Shown here: one piece after another, positions 1-7,486 of the stretch
Layout: every line of letters begins with the position of its first letter
Position numbering within the stretch: position 1 is the first letter of the stretch
Assembly (NCBI GenBank): GCA_050480705.1
Contig: JBJHAX010000071.1
Location: 1 to 8,420 of the forward strand
Direction of reading: 5' to 3'
DNA from: JBJHAX01 sp050480705
GTDB lineage: Bacteria > Actinomycetota > Nitriliruptoria > Nitriliruptorales > Nitriliruptoraceae
DNA: 8,420 nucleotides
Position numbers and translations under genes: made by a program
The notes under the pieces: model-generated
Database searches by the model: none
Told to the model about the DNA's origin: nothing
What the model saw: only the letters and a program-made list of their open reading frames with translations

Positions 1-266
1 ACCGTTGTGGCGCAGGCGTCCTCCAGGGCGTTGCATGCGCTCATCTGGTAGGCGACCGGGCAGATGCCGCAGATCCGTGCGGTGATGTCGGGCGCCTCGG
101 TGAACGCCCGGCCGCGCAGGAACGCCTCGAAGAAGCGTGGGGGCTCGTAAATCTGCAGCTCGACGTTGCGAACCCGCCCGTCCCGGGCGTGCACGAGCAT
201 GGCGCCTTCACCCTCGACGCGGGTGAGCGCTTTGACGTGCAGGGTGCGATCGCGGTCATGGCTCAT
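1..266 (-). CDS. hydA: Group 3b [NiFe]-hydrogenase large (alpha, catalytic) subunit, N-terminal part only
   Basis: This is the start of the catalytic subunit that holds the NiFe(CN)2CO site and interconverts H2 with protons and electrons in the cytoplasm. About 88 residues are visible before the window edge cuts the gene. The segment LTRVEGEG (about residues 14-21) is the conserved N-terminal large-subunit motif. RICGICPVAYQMSACNALED (64-83) is the L1 motif, and its CxxC (C66, C69) supplies two of the four Cys ligands of the active site. The L2 CxxC near the C terminus lies outside the window. The ATG at 266 is chosen because its frame carries these motifs; a GAGGA ribosome site lies about 10 bases upstream. 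The start overlaps the end of hydD by 11 bases, which suggests translational coupling. Family and partner identity are clear; the Group 3b assignment rests on the operon. Confidence 0.93.
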   Translation of the reverse strand, partial: MSHDRDRTLHVKALTRVEGEGAMLVHARDGRVRNVELQIYEPPRFFEAFLRGRAFTEAPDITARICGICPVAYQMSACNALEDACATT

Positions 267-1035
267 GGCGGTCGCTTTCCTCGCGGAACGCGGGTGCGTC
301 GGCGTTGAATGTGCGAAACACCCGGTGGACGTCAGGTGAGGACATGCCGAGCCCGGTGAGCCAGTCGGCCAGCGAGTGCGTGTTTGGTGTGGCCATCGGT
401 CCGAAGCAGCCGTAGCAGCCACGTCCGTAGGCCGGGCACAGCGCCCCGCAGCCGGCCTGGGTGACCGGGCCCAGGCACGGCTCGCCCCGGGCGACCATCA
501 CGCACACCGTGCCGCGCCGCTTGCACTCGACGCACACGCTGTGCGCCCGGATGCCTGGCCGCCGGCCAGTCAGGTAGGCCGTGACGACCTCCACCAGTTG
601 GCTCTTGTCGATCGGGCAACCACGCAGCTCGAAATCGACGGCGACGGTGTCAGCGATCGCGGTCGAGCGCGTGAGCGTGTCGATGTAGGCCGGGGTGGCG
701 TAGACGATGCGCGTGAATTCCTCGACGTCGCGGAAGTTGCGCAGTGCCTGGATGCCGCCGGCGGTCGCGCACGCGCCGATGGTCACGAGGAAGCGTGAAC
801 TGGCCCTCACCTCGCGGATCCGCTCGGCGTCGTCGGTCGTGGTGATCGACCCCTCGACGAGTGCAAGGTCGAACGGGCCGTCGTCGAGCGTGCTGGATGC
901 CTCAAGGAAGTACGCGATCTCGACCTCACCCGCCAGTGCGAGCAGTTCGTCCTCGAGGTTGAGCACCGACAACTGGCAGCCGTCGCAGGACGCGAACTTG
1001 AAGACCGCGAGCTTCGGCTTCTCACGTTGCGCCAT
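256..1035 (-). CDS. hydD: Group 3b [NiFe]-hydrogenase small (delta) subunit, three [4Fe-4S] clusters
   Basis: This is the 259-residue electron-relay subunit that pairs with HydA and passes electrons from the NiFe site towards HydG/HydB. The proximal-cluster ligands are visible: SCDGCQL (C17, C20), GACATAGG (C89) and RGCPI (C140). A ferredoxin-like C-terminal part follows, with C168, C171, C178, C187, C196, C200, C207 and C210, enough for two more [4Fe-4S] clusters. There is no signal peptide or twin-arginine motif, which fits a cytosolic Group 3 enzyme rather than a periplasmic uptake type. The frame stays open about 98 codons further upstream, but that part is arginine-rich shadow of hydG. 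The ATG at 1035 has GGGAG (1044-1048) eight bases upstream and lies two bases after the hydG stop. Also known as hyhS in other naming schemes. Confidence 0.95.
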   Translation of the reverse strand: MAQREKPKLAVFKFASCDGCQLSVLNLEDELLALAGEVEIAYFLEASSTLDDGPFDLALVEGSITTTDDAERIREVRASSRFLVTIGACATAGGIQALRNFRDVEEFTRIVYATPAYIDTLTRSTAIADTVAVDFELRGCPIDKSQLVEVVTAYLTGRRPGIRAHSVCVECKRRGTVCVMVARGEPCLGPVTQAGCGALCPAYGRGCYGCFGPMATPNTHSLADWLTGLGMSSPDVHRVFRTFNADAPAFREESDRHEP

Positions 1036-1037
1036 GG

Positions 1038-1883
1038 TCACAACTCCCGGACGCTCAGCAAAGGATCGATGCGGTCCAGGTCGAACACCGGCCCGTCCAT
1101 GCACACGAAGGCGGGACCGAGTTGGCAGTGGCCGCAGTGGCCGATCGCGCACTTCATGTTGCGCTCGAGCGACAGCCGGATCCGTTCGGTGGCCACCCCG
1201 TGGTCGTGGAGTGCGGCGGCGACCACGCGCATCATCACCTCGGGTCCACACACCATCGCGACCGTGTCGGCAGGATCGAGCGCGACGCGGGGAACGAGCT
1301 CGCTGACGAGGCCGACCTCGCCGTGCCAATCGCCACCAGCGGCGTCGACGATGACCTCAACCGTTACATCGAATCGGGAACGCCAGTCGCGAACGTCATG
1401 CGGGAACATCAACATCTCGGGTGCACGCGCTCCGATGAGGATCGCCACCTTCCCGTAGCGTTCCCGGTGCGCGAGCACGCCTTCGATCGCCGGACGCAGA
1501 GGGGCGAGTCCGATGCCGCCTGCGACGATGACGAGGTCTGCGCCTTGGGCGCTTTGCAGGTCCCAGTGGGTGCCGAACGGTCCGCGCACACCCAGCATCG
1601 CGCCCGGCTGCATGTCGTGCAGCGCCCGGGTGACCGCACCGACAGCGCGCACCGTGTGGTGGATTCGTCCCTCGCTCGCGCCGCTGACCGAAATCGGGAC
1701 TTCGCCGACGCCGAACGCGTAGAGCATGTTGAACTGTCCGGGCAGGAAGTCGATGGGGTCGGCCCCGACCGGCTCGAGCGCGAGTGTGACCGTGTCGGCG
1801 GTCTCGCGCTGCCGCGCGACGACCCGGTAGCTGACCGGCAGCATCGGCGTGGGTGCGATGAGGCTGTGTTCGGTCGTTGTCAC
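1038..1883 (-). CDS. hydG: Hydrogenase gamma subunit: FAD/NAD(P)-binding oxidoreductase with [2Fe-2S] site
   Basis: This 281-residue protein is the diaphorase arm that exchanges electrons between the hydrogenase Fe-S chain and NAD(P)(H). It has the ferredoxin-NADP reductase fold. The FAD-binding beta-barrel includes PGQF (about 48-51) and a segment EVPISVSG (61-68) in place of the usual RPYS-type flavin motif. VRGPFGTHW (99-107) follows. The nucleotide-binding half starts with IVAGGIGLAPLRP (119-131), and CGPEVMM (212-218) is the typical late motif. The C terminus carries C245, C250, C253 and C261 in the CAIGHCGHC...C arrangement that binds a [2Fe-2S] cluster in the dihydroorotate-dehydrogenase-B electron-transfer family. 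The start is GTG at 1883, six bases after the upstream gene's stop, with GGTGAG just upstream. NAD versus NADP preference cannot be read reliably. Confidence 0.93.
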   Translation of the reverse strand: MTTTEHSLIAPTPMLPVSYRVVARQRETADTVTLALEPVGADPIDFLPGQFNMLYAFGVGEVPISVSGASEGRIHHTVRAVGAVTRALHDMQPGAMLGVRGPFGTHWDLQSAQGADLVIVAGGIGLAPLRPAIEGVLAHRERYGKVAILIGARAPEMLMFPHDVRDWRSRFDVTVEVIVDAAGGDWHGEVGLVSELVPRVALDPADTVAMVCGPEVMMRVVAAALHDHGVATERIRLSLERNMKCAIGHCGHCQLGPAFVCMDGPVFDLDRIDPLLSVREL

Positions 1884-1889
1884 GGCGTC

Positions 1890-2355
1890 TCACCCGCCCT
1901 TCGGTCGGCCGTAGACGTCCGCCAGGCGCAGCCGGGCCGAACGCAACCGGGCGTAGACGACCGTGGCAAGGCGCTGCATCAGCGCGAAACCGAGCTGGGG
2001 GTCGTCGACGCATTTCGCGCGCAGGCATGTCGCGTCCAGACTGATCGCACTGGTCGGCTCCAGTGCGCGGCCGTCGAATGACCAGCGGTGTGGGGGCACC
2101 AGCCATGACACCCCGAGGACCTCGTCGGGGCCGAGCGTGTCGACGATCAGCAGATCCCGGTCGGCGGCGGCCAGTTCGAGCGCGACGCGGCCAGAACGCA
2201 GCACGTAGAGGCGGTCGGCAGGCTCGCCCTCTCGGAAGATGTACTCGCCGGCGTCGAAGTGCACGTTGTGACCGCAGCCGGCCACGAACTCGAGCGTGTG
2301 CGCATCGAGGCCGGAGAAGAAGGGGTGGTCCTCCAGCAACTGACGGATCCCGCGC

Positions 2356-2363
<8 letters not shown>
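1890..2363 (-). CDS. Stand-alone cyclic-nucleotide-binding-fold protein embedded in the hydrogenase operon
   Basis: This is a 157-residue protein with a single CNB (CAP effector) beta-roll and no helix-turn-helix, so it is not a Crp/Fnr transcription factor. The visible order is helix HPFFSGLDAHTLEFVA (13-28), the barrel start FDAGEYIFREGEPADRLYVL (36-55) and SGRV (57-60). The region of the phosphate-binding cassette reads VLGVSWLVPPHRWSFDGRA (82-100). Where CRP has GE and an Arg-Ser pair contacting cAMP, this protein has GV and Trp-Ser, so canonical cAMP binding looks lost. A helical tail (about 118-150) ends the protein. The start at 2363 is preferred over 2369 because AAAGG (2373-2377) is then nine bases away. 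It overlaps hydB by eight bases. I infer a regulatory or structural accessory role for the hydrogenase; no function is shown by the sequence. It resembles a subfamily I recall carrying an SWL-PP-RW-FD-RA signature. Confidence 0.85.
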
Positions 2364-3510
<1,147 letters not shown>

Positions 3511-3534
3511 GAGCGACCTTTCGGACCGGAGCGT

Positions 3535-3559
3535 TGCGTGATCTCTAGCGGGCCACGCA
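3535..3559. promoter_or_regulatory. Inverted repeat upstream of hydB
   Basis: TGCGTG (3535-3540) and CACGCA (3554-3559) form a perfect 6-bp inverted repeat separated by 13 bases, 25-49 bases upstream of the hydB start. It is placed where an operator or 5'-leader hairpin of the hydrogenase operon could be. No convincing -35/-10 pair was found. A 6-bp dyad can occur by chance in GC-rich DNA. Confidence 0.2.
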
Positions 3560-3622
3560 GTCCGGGGAGGGCGTGTCCGCAGCGCCGGCAAACGGGGCAC
3601 CCACGGGCTTGCGGGCGCGGCA

Positions 3623-3641
3623 GTCATGACGCTGACCGTCA
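3623..3641. promoter_or_regulatory. Overlapping dyads (GTCATGAC and TGACG-N5-CGTCA) in the hydB upstream region
   Basis: GTCATGAC (3623-3630) is a perfect 8-bp palindrome, and TGACG (3627-3631) with CGTCA (3637-3641) forms a 5-bp dyad around five bases. Both lie about 115-130 bases before the hydB start, a plausible activator position. The regulator is unknown, and the motif is not the TTGAT-N4-ATCAA of FNR or the TGTGA-N6-TCACA of CRP. Confidence 0.2.
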
Positions 3642-3663
3642 CGCTACGGACAGGTCTTGGAGT

Positions 3664-3692
3664 GATCGAGGGGCGTGCGCCCTTGCTCGATC
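3664..3692. terminator. Hairpin after the lipoprotein gene, possible terminator
   Basis: GATCGAG (3664-3670) pairs with CTCGATC (3686-3692), and GGGC (3671-3674) pairs with GCCC (3679-3682) around loop GTGC. Bases TTG (3683-3685) form a bulge. The structure lies about 60-90 bases beyond the stop of the minus-strand lipoprotein gene and before hydB. There is no U-tract on either side, so it would be a factor-assisted or weak terminator, if it is one at all. Confidence 0.4.
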
Positions 3693-3750
3693 GGGCCCAT
3701 CGTCCCCACGGCTGATGGCGCGACGCGCGTGGTCGGCGGAAGCACGTTCG

Positions 3751-4608
3751 TCAGTCCGGGTAGTACCAGCGGGTGTAGGACGACGAACTCGCGTTGTAGT
3801 TGATGTCCGGATCCGCCAGGATCTCGGTGAAGGCGTCACGGCTGGGGAAGTAGGCCAACCCCGCGCACGTGAAGTCGGCGTCAGGGCAGTCCTCGGGCAA
3901 GCCGTCGGGAACGTCGACGTGGCTGGATGCCAGCCCCCGCGGGCCGTCGATGTCGCAGCGCACCATCGCGTAGCCCCCACCGGTTGGAAGCGTGACTCTG
4001 CGCGGGCATTCGCCGACCCATCGCATGGCGGCATGCGGACCCGTGTCGTCTTCGATCGTGTCGTCATCCCTGATGGTCAGAAGAACCTCGACACCGGTGA
4101 GCGTGGGGGTGTGGATCGGTTCGGTGTGGTCGTTGATGTAGACGACGTTCACCCCGAACGCGTCACGTGGATCGTCGGCGCTGGCCGTGCCGGCGATGCA
4201 GGTGATCAACGGACGCGGCTCCAGTCCGGCTTCCTCGCGGCGTTCGCGGTCAGCGGCGATGACACGGGTGATGCGCCAGCGGTTGTGGAACTCGTCGATT
4301 TCGTTGAGGAAGCTGCCGGAGAAGCCGACGCGTTGAGGAAGACCGTCGAGGCCGTGTTCTTCGTAGGCGGCCATCATCTCATCGCGGGTCCACGTGGCGC
4401 CGCAGAACCTCTGCTCTTCGGGAAAGTCAGACCACTCCGGGCCCGCATCGCCGTCGGTGACGTCGGGGAGGCTCGTGTCAGGGTCGGCTTCGCCGGCAGC
4501 CATGTCACGGAGCGCCGAGGCCGTGTCGCTGACATCCCGGGCGACCCCGCAGCTCGCGACGAGTGTTCCCACGAGCAGCAGGGTGGTGGCCGTTGCGATC
4601 CGTGCCAT
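3751..4608 (-). CDS. Putative secreted lipoprotein of unknown function
   Basis: I do not recognise a family for this 285-residue protein. The N terminus is a type II signal peptide: MARIA, then a hydrophobic stretch (about 6-18), then the lipobox LVASC, with C20 as the predicted lipidated residue. The mature part is acidic near its start (Glu/Asp-rich, 37-66). It then has six further cysteines (C69, C137, C201, C218, C241, C248), enough for three disulfides in an exported protein. The C terminus is rich in Tyr and Ser and ends in YTRWYYPD. There are no obvious catalytic motifs and no second membrane segment. The start at 4608 has AGGGG (4614-4618) five bases upstream. It reads in the same direction as the hydrogenase operon, but 240 bases and a hairpin separate them, so I see no reason to link the two functionally. 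Confidence 0.8.
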   Translation of the reverse strand: MARIATATTLLLVGTLVASCGVARDVSDTASALRDMAAGEADPDTSLPDVTDGDAGPEWSDFPEEQRFCGATWTRDEMMAAYEEHGLDGLPQRVGFSGSFLNEIDEFHNRWRITRVIAADRERREEAGLEPRPLITCIAGTASADDPRDAFGVNVVYINDHTEPIHTPTLTGVEVLLTIRDDDTIEDDTGPHAAMRWVGECPRRVTLPTGGGYAMVRCDIDGPRGLASSHVDVPDGLPEDCPDADFTCAGLAYFPSRDAFTEILADPDINYNASSSSYTRWYYPD

Positions 4609-4618
4609 GGCGGCCCCT

Positions 4619-4632
4619 GTCGATCAATCGAC
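4619..4632. promoter_or_regulatory. Dyad GTCGAT-CA-ATCGAC in the leader of the lipoprotein gene
   Basis: This is a perfect 6-2-6 inverted repeat directly next to the lipoprotein ribosome site (4614-4618), 11-24 bases before its start codon. It could be an operator that blocks translation or transcription of that gene. A two-base loop argues against an RNA hairpin and for a protein site, or for chance. Confidence 0.2.
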
Positions 4633-4686
4633 CGACGGACACGCCGGCCGTACCTCGAAACTACGTGAATCCCGATGCGCGAAATG

Positions 4687-4700
4687 GGGCATACATGCCC
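4687..4700. promoter_or_regulatory. Dyad GGGCAT-AC-ATGCCC in the divergent intergenic region
   Basis: This is a perfect 6-2-6 inverted repeat lying between the minus-strand lipoprotein gene (starts at 4608) and the plus-strand 65-residue protein gene (starts at 4850). That is a position where one site could control both promoters. A CATTAT -10-like hexamer lies at 4724-4729 on the plus strand but has no good -35 partner. The rest of 4609-4849 shows no gene. Confidence 0.25.
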
Positions 4701-4849
4701 GTCGTCAAAGTGACCTCGGACCGCATTATCCGTGCGCCGCGTGTCCATTCGGATGCGTCAGGAATCGTCGGCCTGGAGCGAGCACGCATCGGTACCGTCG
4801 CCGGCATGACCAGTTGCGGCCTCGCCCGGATCGACCGTCCGGATACCCC

Positions 4850-5047
4850 ATGACGGCGGACTACTACTGGTGCTTCAAGCACCGCACGGTCGAACAGGGA
4901 CGCGCGTGCAAGGCGGCCAATCGGTTCGGTCCCTACGAGTCGCCCGAGGCGGCGCGTGGATGGAAAGAACGCCTCGAGCGCCGAGATGAGGCATGGGCCG
5001 CCGACGACGAGCGCTGGCACGGCACCGACGAGGACGAGCCGGGCTGA
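4850..5047 (+). CDS. Small 65-residue conserved-looking hypothetical protein
   Basis: This is a short, soluble, highly charged protein. It opens with MTADYYWCFKHRTVEQG (1-17) and has Cys at 8 and 20 and His at 11. A middle RFGPYESPEAARGW (25-38) leads into a Lys/Arg/Glu-rich helix (39-48), followed by an acidic, Trp-containing tail ending DEDEPG. There is no membrane segment or signal peptide. The pattern YYxCxKHxxVE...C...RxGPYxSxEEA recalls small uncharacterised actinobacterial proteins I have seen, but I cannot name a function. The two Cys and two nearby basic residues might bind a metal; this is only a guess. The frame is open upstream to 4394 but runs across the lipoprotein gene, so the ATG at 4850 is the natural start. 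No strong ribosome site precedes it, and leaderless translation is possible. Confidence 0.72.
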   Translation: MTADYYWCFKHRTVEQGRACKAANRFGPYESPEAARGWKERLERRDEAWAADDERWHGTDEDEPG

Positions 5048-5181
5048 GCGTCGGATTGGCTCAATCTTGGCCGAATGCTGGCCGGTGCCTGGCTGATTCA
5101 CGCCATCGTTTTGCATGCGGTCTCGTCTAACTGGGTGCACGACCGGACGCGTCCCACACCTGCGTGGACGGCCGGATTCCC

Positions 5182-5187
5182 GAGGAG
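5182..5187 (+). promoter_or_regulatory. Ribosome binding site GAGGAG deciding the AMIN/SH3 protein start
   Basis: GAGGAG lies ten bases before the ATG at 5198. The frame is open from 5075, but the first 41 codons there lack this signal and do not continue a signal peptide, so the site favours 5198. The in-frame ATG at 5207 is a less likely alternative. Confidence 0.6.
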
Positions 5188-5197
5188 TCGTCCGACG

Positions 5198-5959
5198 ATG
5201 ACACGCATGAGGTGGTCCCTGACCACCGCACTGACCCTGCTGGTTGCGGCCTCAATGGTCGCGTCAGTCGCGGTCGCCACTCCCGCCGAGGCCGCAACCA
5301 AGCGTGCCGAGGTCCGAAAGATCACCACCGGCGGACATCCCGGATTCGACCGGATCGTGTTCGAGGTGGGCAACGCGCACCCGAACGTCAACGTGGTCCC
5401 GATCACGAACGTGTCGGCCGTCACGATCAAGGACGTGTCCGGCAAGCGTGTCGAGCTGAAGGGAACGACGCTCACAGCCATCACACTCAAGCCGGCCGTC
5501 ATCAAGCCCCCGTCGTCGGGAAAGACCTACACGGGCCCGAACGCGATCCAGACGAAGCTGCCGACGCTTCGTCAGGCGATCATCACCGGCAACAGCAAGG
5601 ACCAGGTCACGGTCGTGCTCGACCTGAGCGCGCAGACCGGGTACCGCACGTTCACGCTCGACTCGCCGAGGCGTGTCGTCGTCGACGTCGCGACTCCGGT
5701 GACCCCCACGAAGAACACGCAGCTGCGCAGCCGCAAGGAACCCGCCGATTACCAGATCGTCGGTCTCAAGGACGGTGTGAAGCTCAGAGTCCGTGACCAC
5801 CCCGAAGGCAACACCGTCGCCAAACTGAGCGCGGACACCGTCAACATCCGCACCACCGGTAACCGTGCCCGGCGCGATGGAGAGAAGTGGGTGCAGATCT
5901 GGATGAAGGACCGCACCGGCTGGGTGAAGGCGAAGCACCTCGAGTTGATGCCCACCTGA
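5198..5959 (+). CDS. Secreted AMIN-like domain protein with C-terminal bacterial SH3 domain
   Basis: This 253-residue exported protein is probably an envelope or cell-wall factor. It begins with a Sec signal peptide: MTRMRWSL, a hydrophobic core (about 9-28), then ATPAEA with cleavage after A32. Residues about 37-166 form an AMIN-like domain of the actinobacterial kind, with HPGFDRIVFEVGN (47-59), a central segment of short strands, and a closing RRVVVDVATPV (158-168). Residues about 192-251 form an SH3-like domain: VKLRVRDHPEGNTVAKL (194-210), VNIRTTGN and a final DRTGWVKAKHLELM (238-251). AMIN domains localise proteins to the wall or to amidases, and SH3b domains often bind peptidoglycan. 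No amidase or other catalytic domain is present, so a binding or targeting role is inferred. It stands alone on the plus strand, followed by a strong hairpin. Confidence 0.85.
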   Translation: MTRMRWSLTTALTLLVAASMVASVAVATPAEAATKRAEVRKITTGGHPGFDRIVFEVGNAHPNVNVVPITNVSAVTIKDVSGKRVELKGTTLTAITLKPAVIKPPSSGKTYTGPNAIQTKLPTLRQAIITGNSKDQVTVVLDLSAQTGYRTFTLDSPRRVVVDVATPVTPTKNTQLRSRKEPADYQIVGLKDGVKLRVRDHPEGNTVAKLSADTVNIRTTGNRARRDGEKWVQIWMKDRTGWVKAKHLELMPT

Positions 5960-5966
5960 TGCCCGC

Positions 5967-5996
5967 CGGGTGAACGGCCAACAGGTCGTTCACCCG
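5967..5996. terminator. Bidirectional hairpin between convergent genes
   Basis: The stem CGGGTGAACGGCC (5967-5979) pairs with GGTCGTTCACCCG (5984-5996) around the loop AACA, 13 base pairs including one G-T wobble. A further outer repeat CACCTG (5953-5958) and CAGGTG (5999-6004) flanks it. It sits eight bases after the stop of the AMIN/SH3 gene and 105 bases beyond the stop of the sensor kinase on the other strand. Neither side has a T-run, so it is a U-less terminator or mRNA-end stabiliser. Confidence 0.65.
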
Positions 5997-6101
5997 AACA
6001 GGTGCGGGTACGCGCAGGTCGCCCGCGAGCGCTGCCTCGCGTCGGCGGCCTGCGCTGCTCGCCAGGCAGGCGTGGTCAGCGGCGCGTGCCGCATCGTCCG
6101 G

Positions 6102-7445
6102 TTACGTCGAAAGCGGCACACGTTGCAGCCGGACCTCGGCCACGAGCCCCCCTCCGGGCCGGGCCGCAAGTTCGACCGATCCATTGCTGGCCTGGGCGAT
6201 CGCAGCTGCGATCGGCAGCCCCAGGCCGGAACCGGATCCTGCCGAGGCCTGCCAGAAACGCTCGAACGCACGCACTCGCTGCTGTTCGGTGAGCCCGGGG
6301 CCCCGGTCGCACACGCGTACGGAAACGTCTTCGTCGCGGGTCTCGATCGTGACCTCGACGGTCGCGCCTGCCGGCGATGCCCGCACGGCGTTGTCCAGCA
6401 GGTTGTCGAGGATCTGCTCGAGGCCGCCCGGAACGCACCACGCTGCGGCGTCGTCAGTGCCCGACATTTCGATGCGGACGCCATTCTCCGCTGCCGACGT
6501 GGCCGCGGCCTGAACCCGGTCGCGTACCACCTCGGCGACGTCGACCCGGATCGGATCGTCCGGGCGACCCTCAGCGCGCGCAAGCGCCAGCAGGTCGTCG
6601 ACGATCGCCGTGAGACGATCGACCTCCCTGATCGCTGCGCCGACGTGACGTGCGTCGTCGGGTGCAGCGATCTCGGCGTTCTCGAGCTGAAGGCGAAGTG
6701 CTGCAAGGGGGGAGCGGAGCTGGTGCGAGGCGTCCGCGACGAAGCTGCGTTGCAGGTGGAGCATTCGGCGGAGCTGATCGGCGCTGTCGTTGAGCCGTTG
6801 GCCCAGCCGGCGAAGCTCCAGCGGTCCGGTTTCGACCGAAGTTCGCGCGTCCAATTCGCCTGCAGCGAGCCGTGCGGCCACGTCGTCGAGTTCCTCGATA
6901 GGGCGGACGATGGATCGAGCCAAGGCACGCCCTGCGAAGGCTGCCGCCGCGACGAGCGCGGCCGCAGCCGCGGTGAGCACGAGAAGGGCGGTGCGGGTGC
7001 GCGCCGCGACCTCCGCTCCGGGCACGATCACGACCGCGGTCGCTTCGACAACACCGTCCACGACGACCGGCGCGGCACCGACCACCAGGTCGGCGTCGCG
7101 GTCGATCCCACCGGAGATCTCCCCGGCGCGTGCGCGTGCCACCGTCGAGCCCGCCAGCACCGCATCCGGCAGCTGTGCGCCGGCGAGCAGGCGTCCCGTC
7201 GTGTCGACGAGCGCGACCTGCTCACCGTCCACGCCAGGCAACGCGGGCAGCGCCAGTGCGTCCCACTCGGTGGGGTCAACGGGGATGCCTGCGACGAGCC
7301 CGATGCTTGCTGCGCGCCGCTCGACCAGCTCAACGACCTGCGCACGAACGTCGCGCTCGTGCAGGACTGCGAGCGGAACGACGAACAACAGCAGCGCGGC
7401 CATCAGAGGCCCGAGCATCCGCCACACGATTCGTCGCATCACCAT
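6102..7445 (-). CDS. Membrane sensor histidine kinase (HAMP, HisKA, HATPase)
   Basis: This 447-residue kinase would sense an extracytoplasmic or membrane signal and phosphorylate the regulator encoded just upstream. The first membrane helix is about residues 10-28. An extracytoplasmic domain of about 120 residues follows, then the second helix (about 152-173), a HAMP domain from RSIVRPIEELDDVAARLAAG (177-196), and the dimerisation H-box SHQLRSPL (240-247) with phospho-acceptor H241. The catalytic part has the N-box DNLLDNAVRASP (347-358, N352), the G1-box DRGPGL (380-385), the F-box FERFW (394-398) and the G2-box GSGLGLP (405-411). The ligand is not deducible. The start may be ATG 7445 or 7439; neither has a strong ribosome site. 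It lies 41 bases after the regulator stop. The order regulator-kinase is that of a standard two-component operon. Confidence 0.93.
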   Translation of the reverse strand: MVMRRIVWRMLGPLMAALLLFVVPLAVLHERDVRAQVVELVERRAASIGLVAGIPVDPTEWDALALPALPGVDGEQVALVDTTGRLLAGAQLPDAVLAGSTVARARAGEISGGIDRDADLVVGAAPVVVDGVVEATAVVIVPGAEVAARTRTALLVLTAAAAALVAAAAFAGRALARSIVRPIEELDDVAARLAAGELDARTSVETGPLELRRLGQRLNDSADQLRRMLHLQRSFVADASHQLRSPLAALRLQLENAEIAAPDDARHVGAAIREVDRLTAIVDDLLALARAEGRPDDPIRVDVAEVVRDRVQAAATSAAENGVRIEMSGTDDAAAWCVPGGLEQILDNLLDNAVRASPAGATVEVTIETRDEDVSVRVCDRGPGLTEQQRVRAFERFWQASAGSGSGLGLPIAAAIAQASNGSVELAARPGGGLVAEVRLQRVPLST

Positions 7446-7486
7446 CGCCGCGCCGCCGGTCCCCAGTGCACGAATCGCCGCATCCG

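Noticed and set aside
1036..1329. N-terminal extension of the hydrogenase small subunit, suggesting a signal peptide
   Set aside because: The extension is Arg/Pro-rich shadow of hydG. The ATG at 1035 has a good ribosome site and begins the conserved domain.
3511..3642. 44-residue N-terminal extension of HydB from an upstream ATG
   Set aside because: It has low-complexity Pro/Arg composition and no ribosome site, while the ATG at 3510 has GAAAGG at the right spacing.
4661..5140. Open frame of 159 codons on the minus strand with a hydrophobic stretch
   Set aside because: It is antisense to the 65-residue gene and crosses the intergenic regions. It lacks a ribosome site and has no recognisable pattern.
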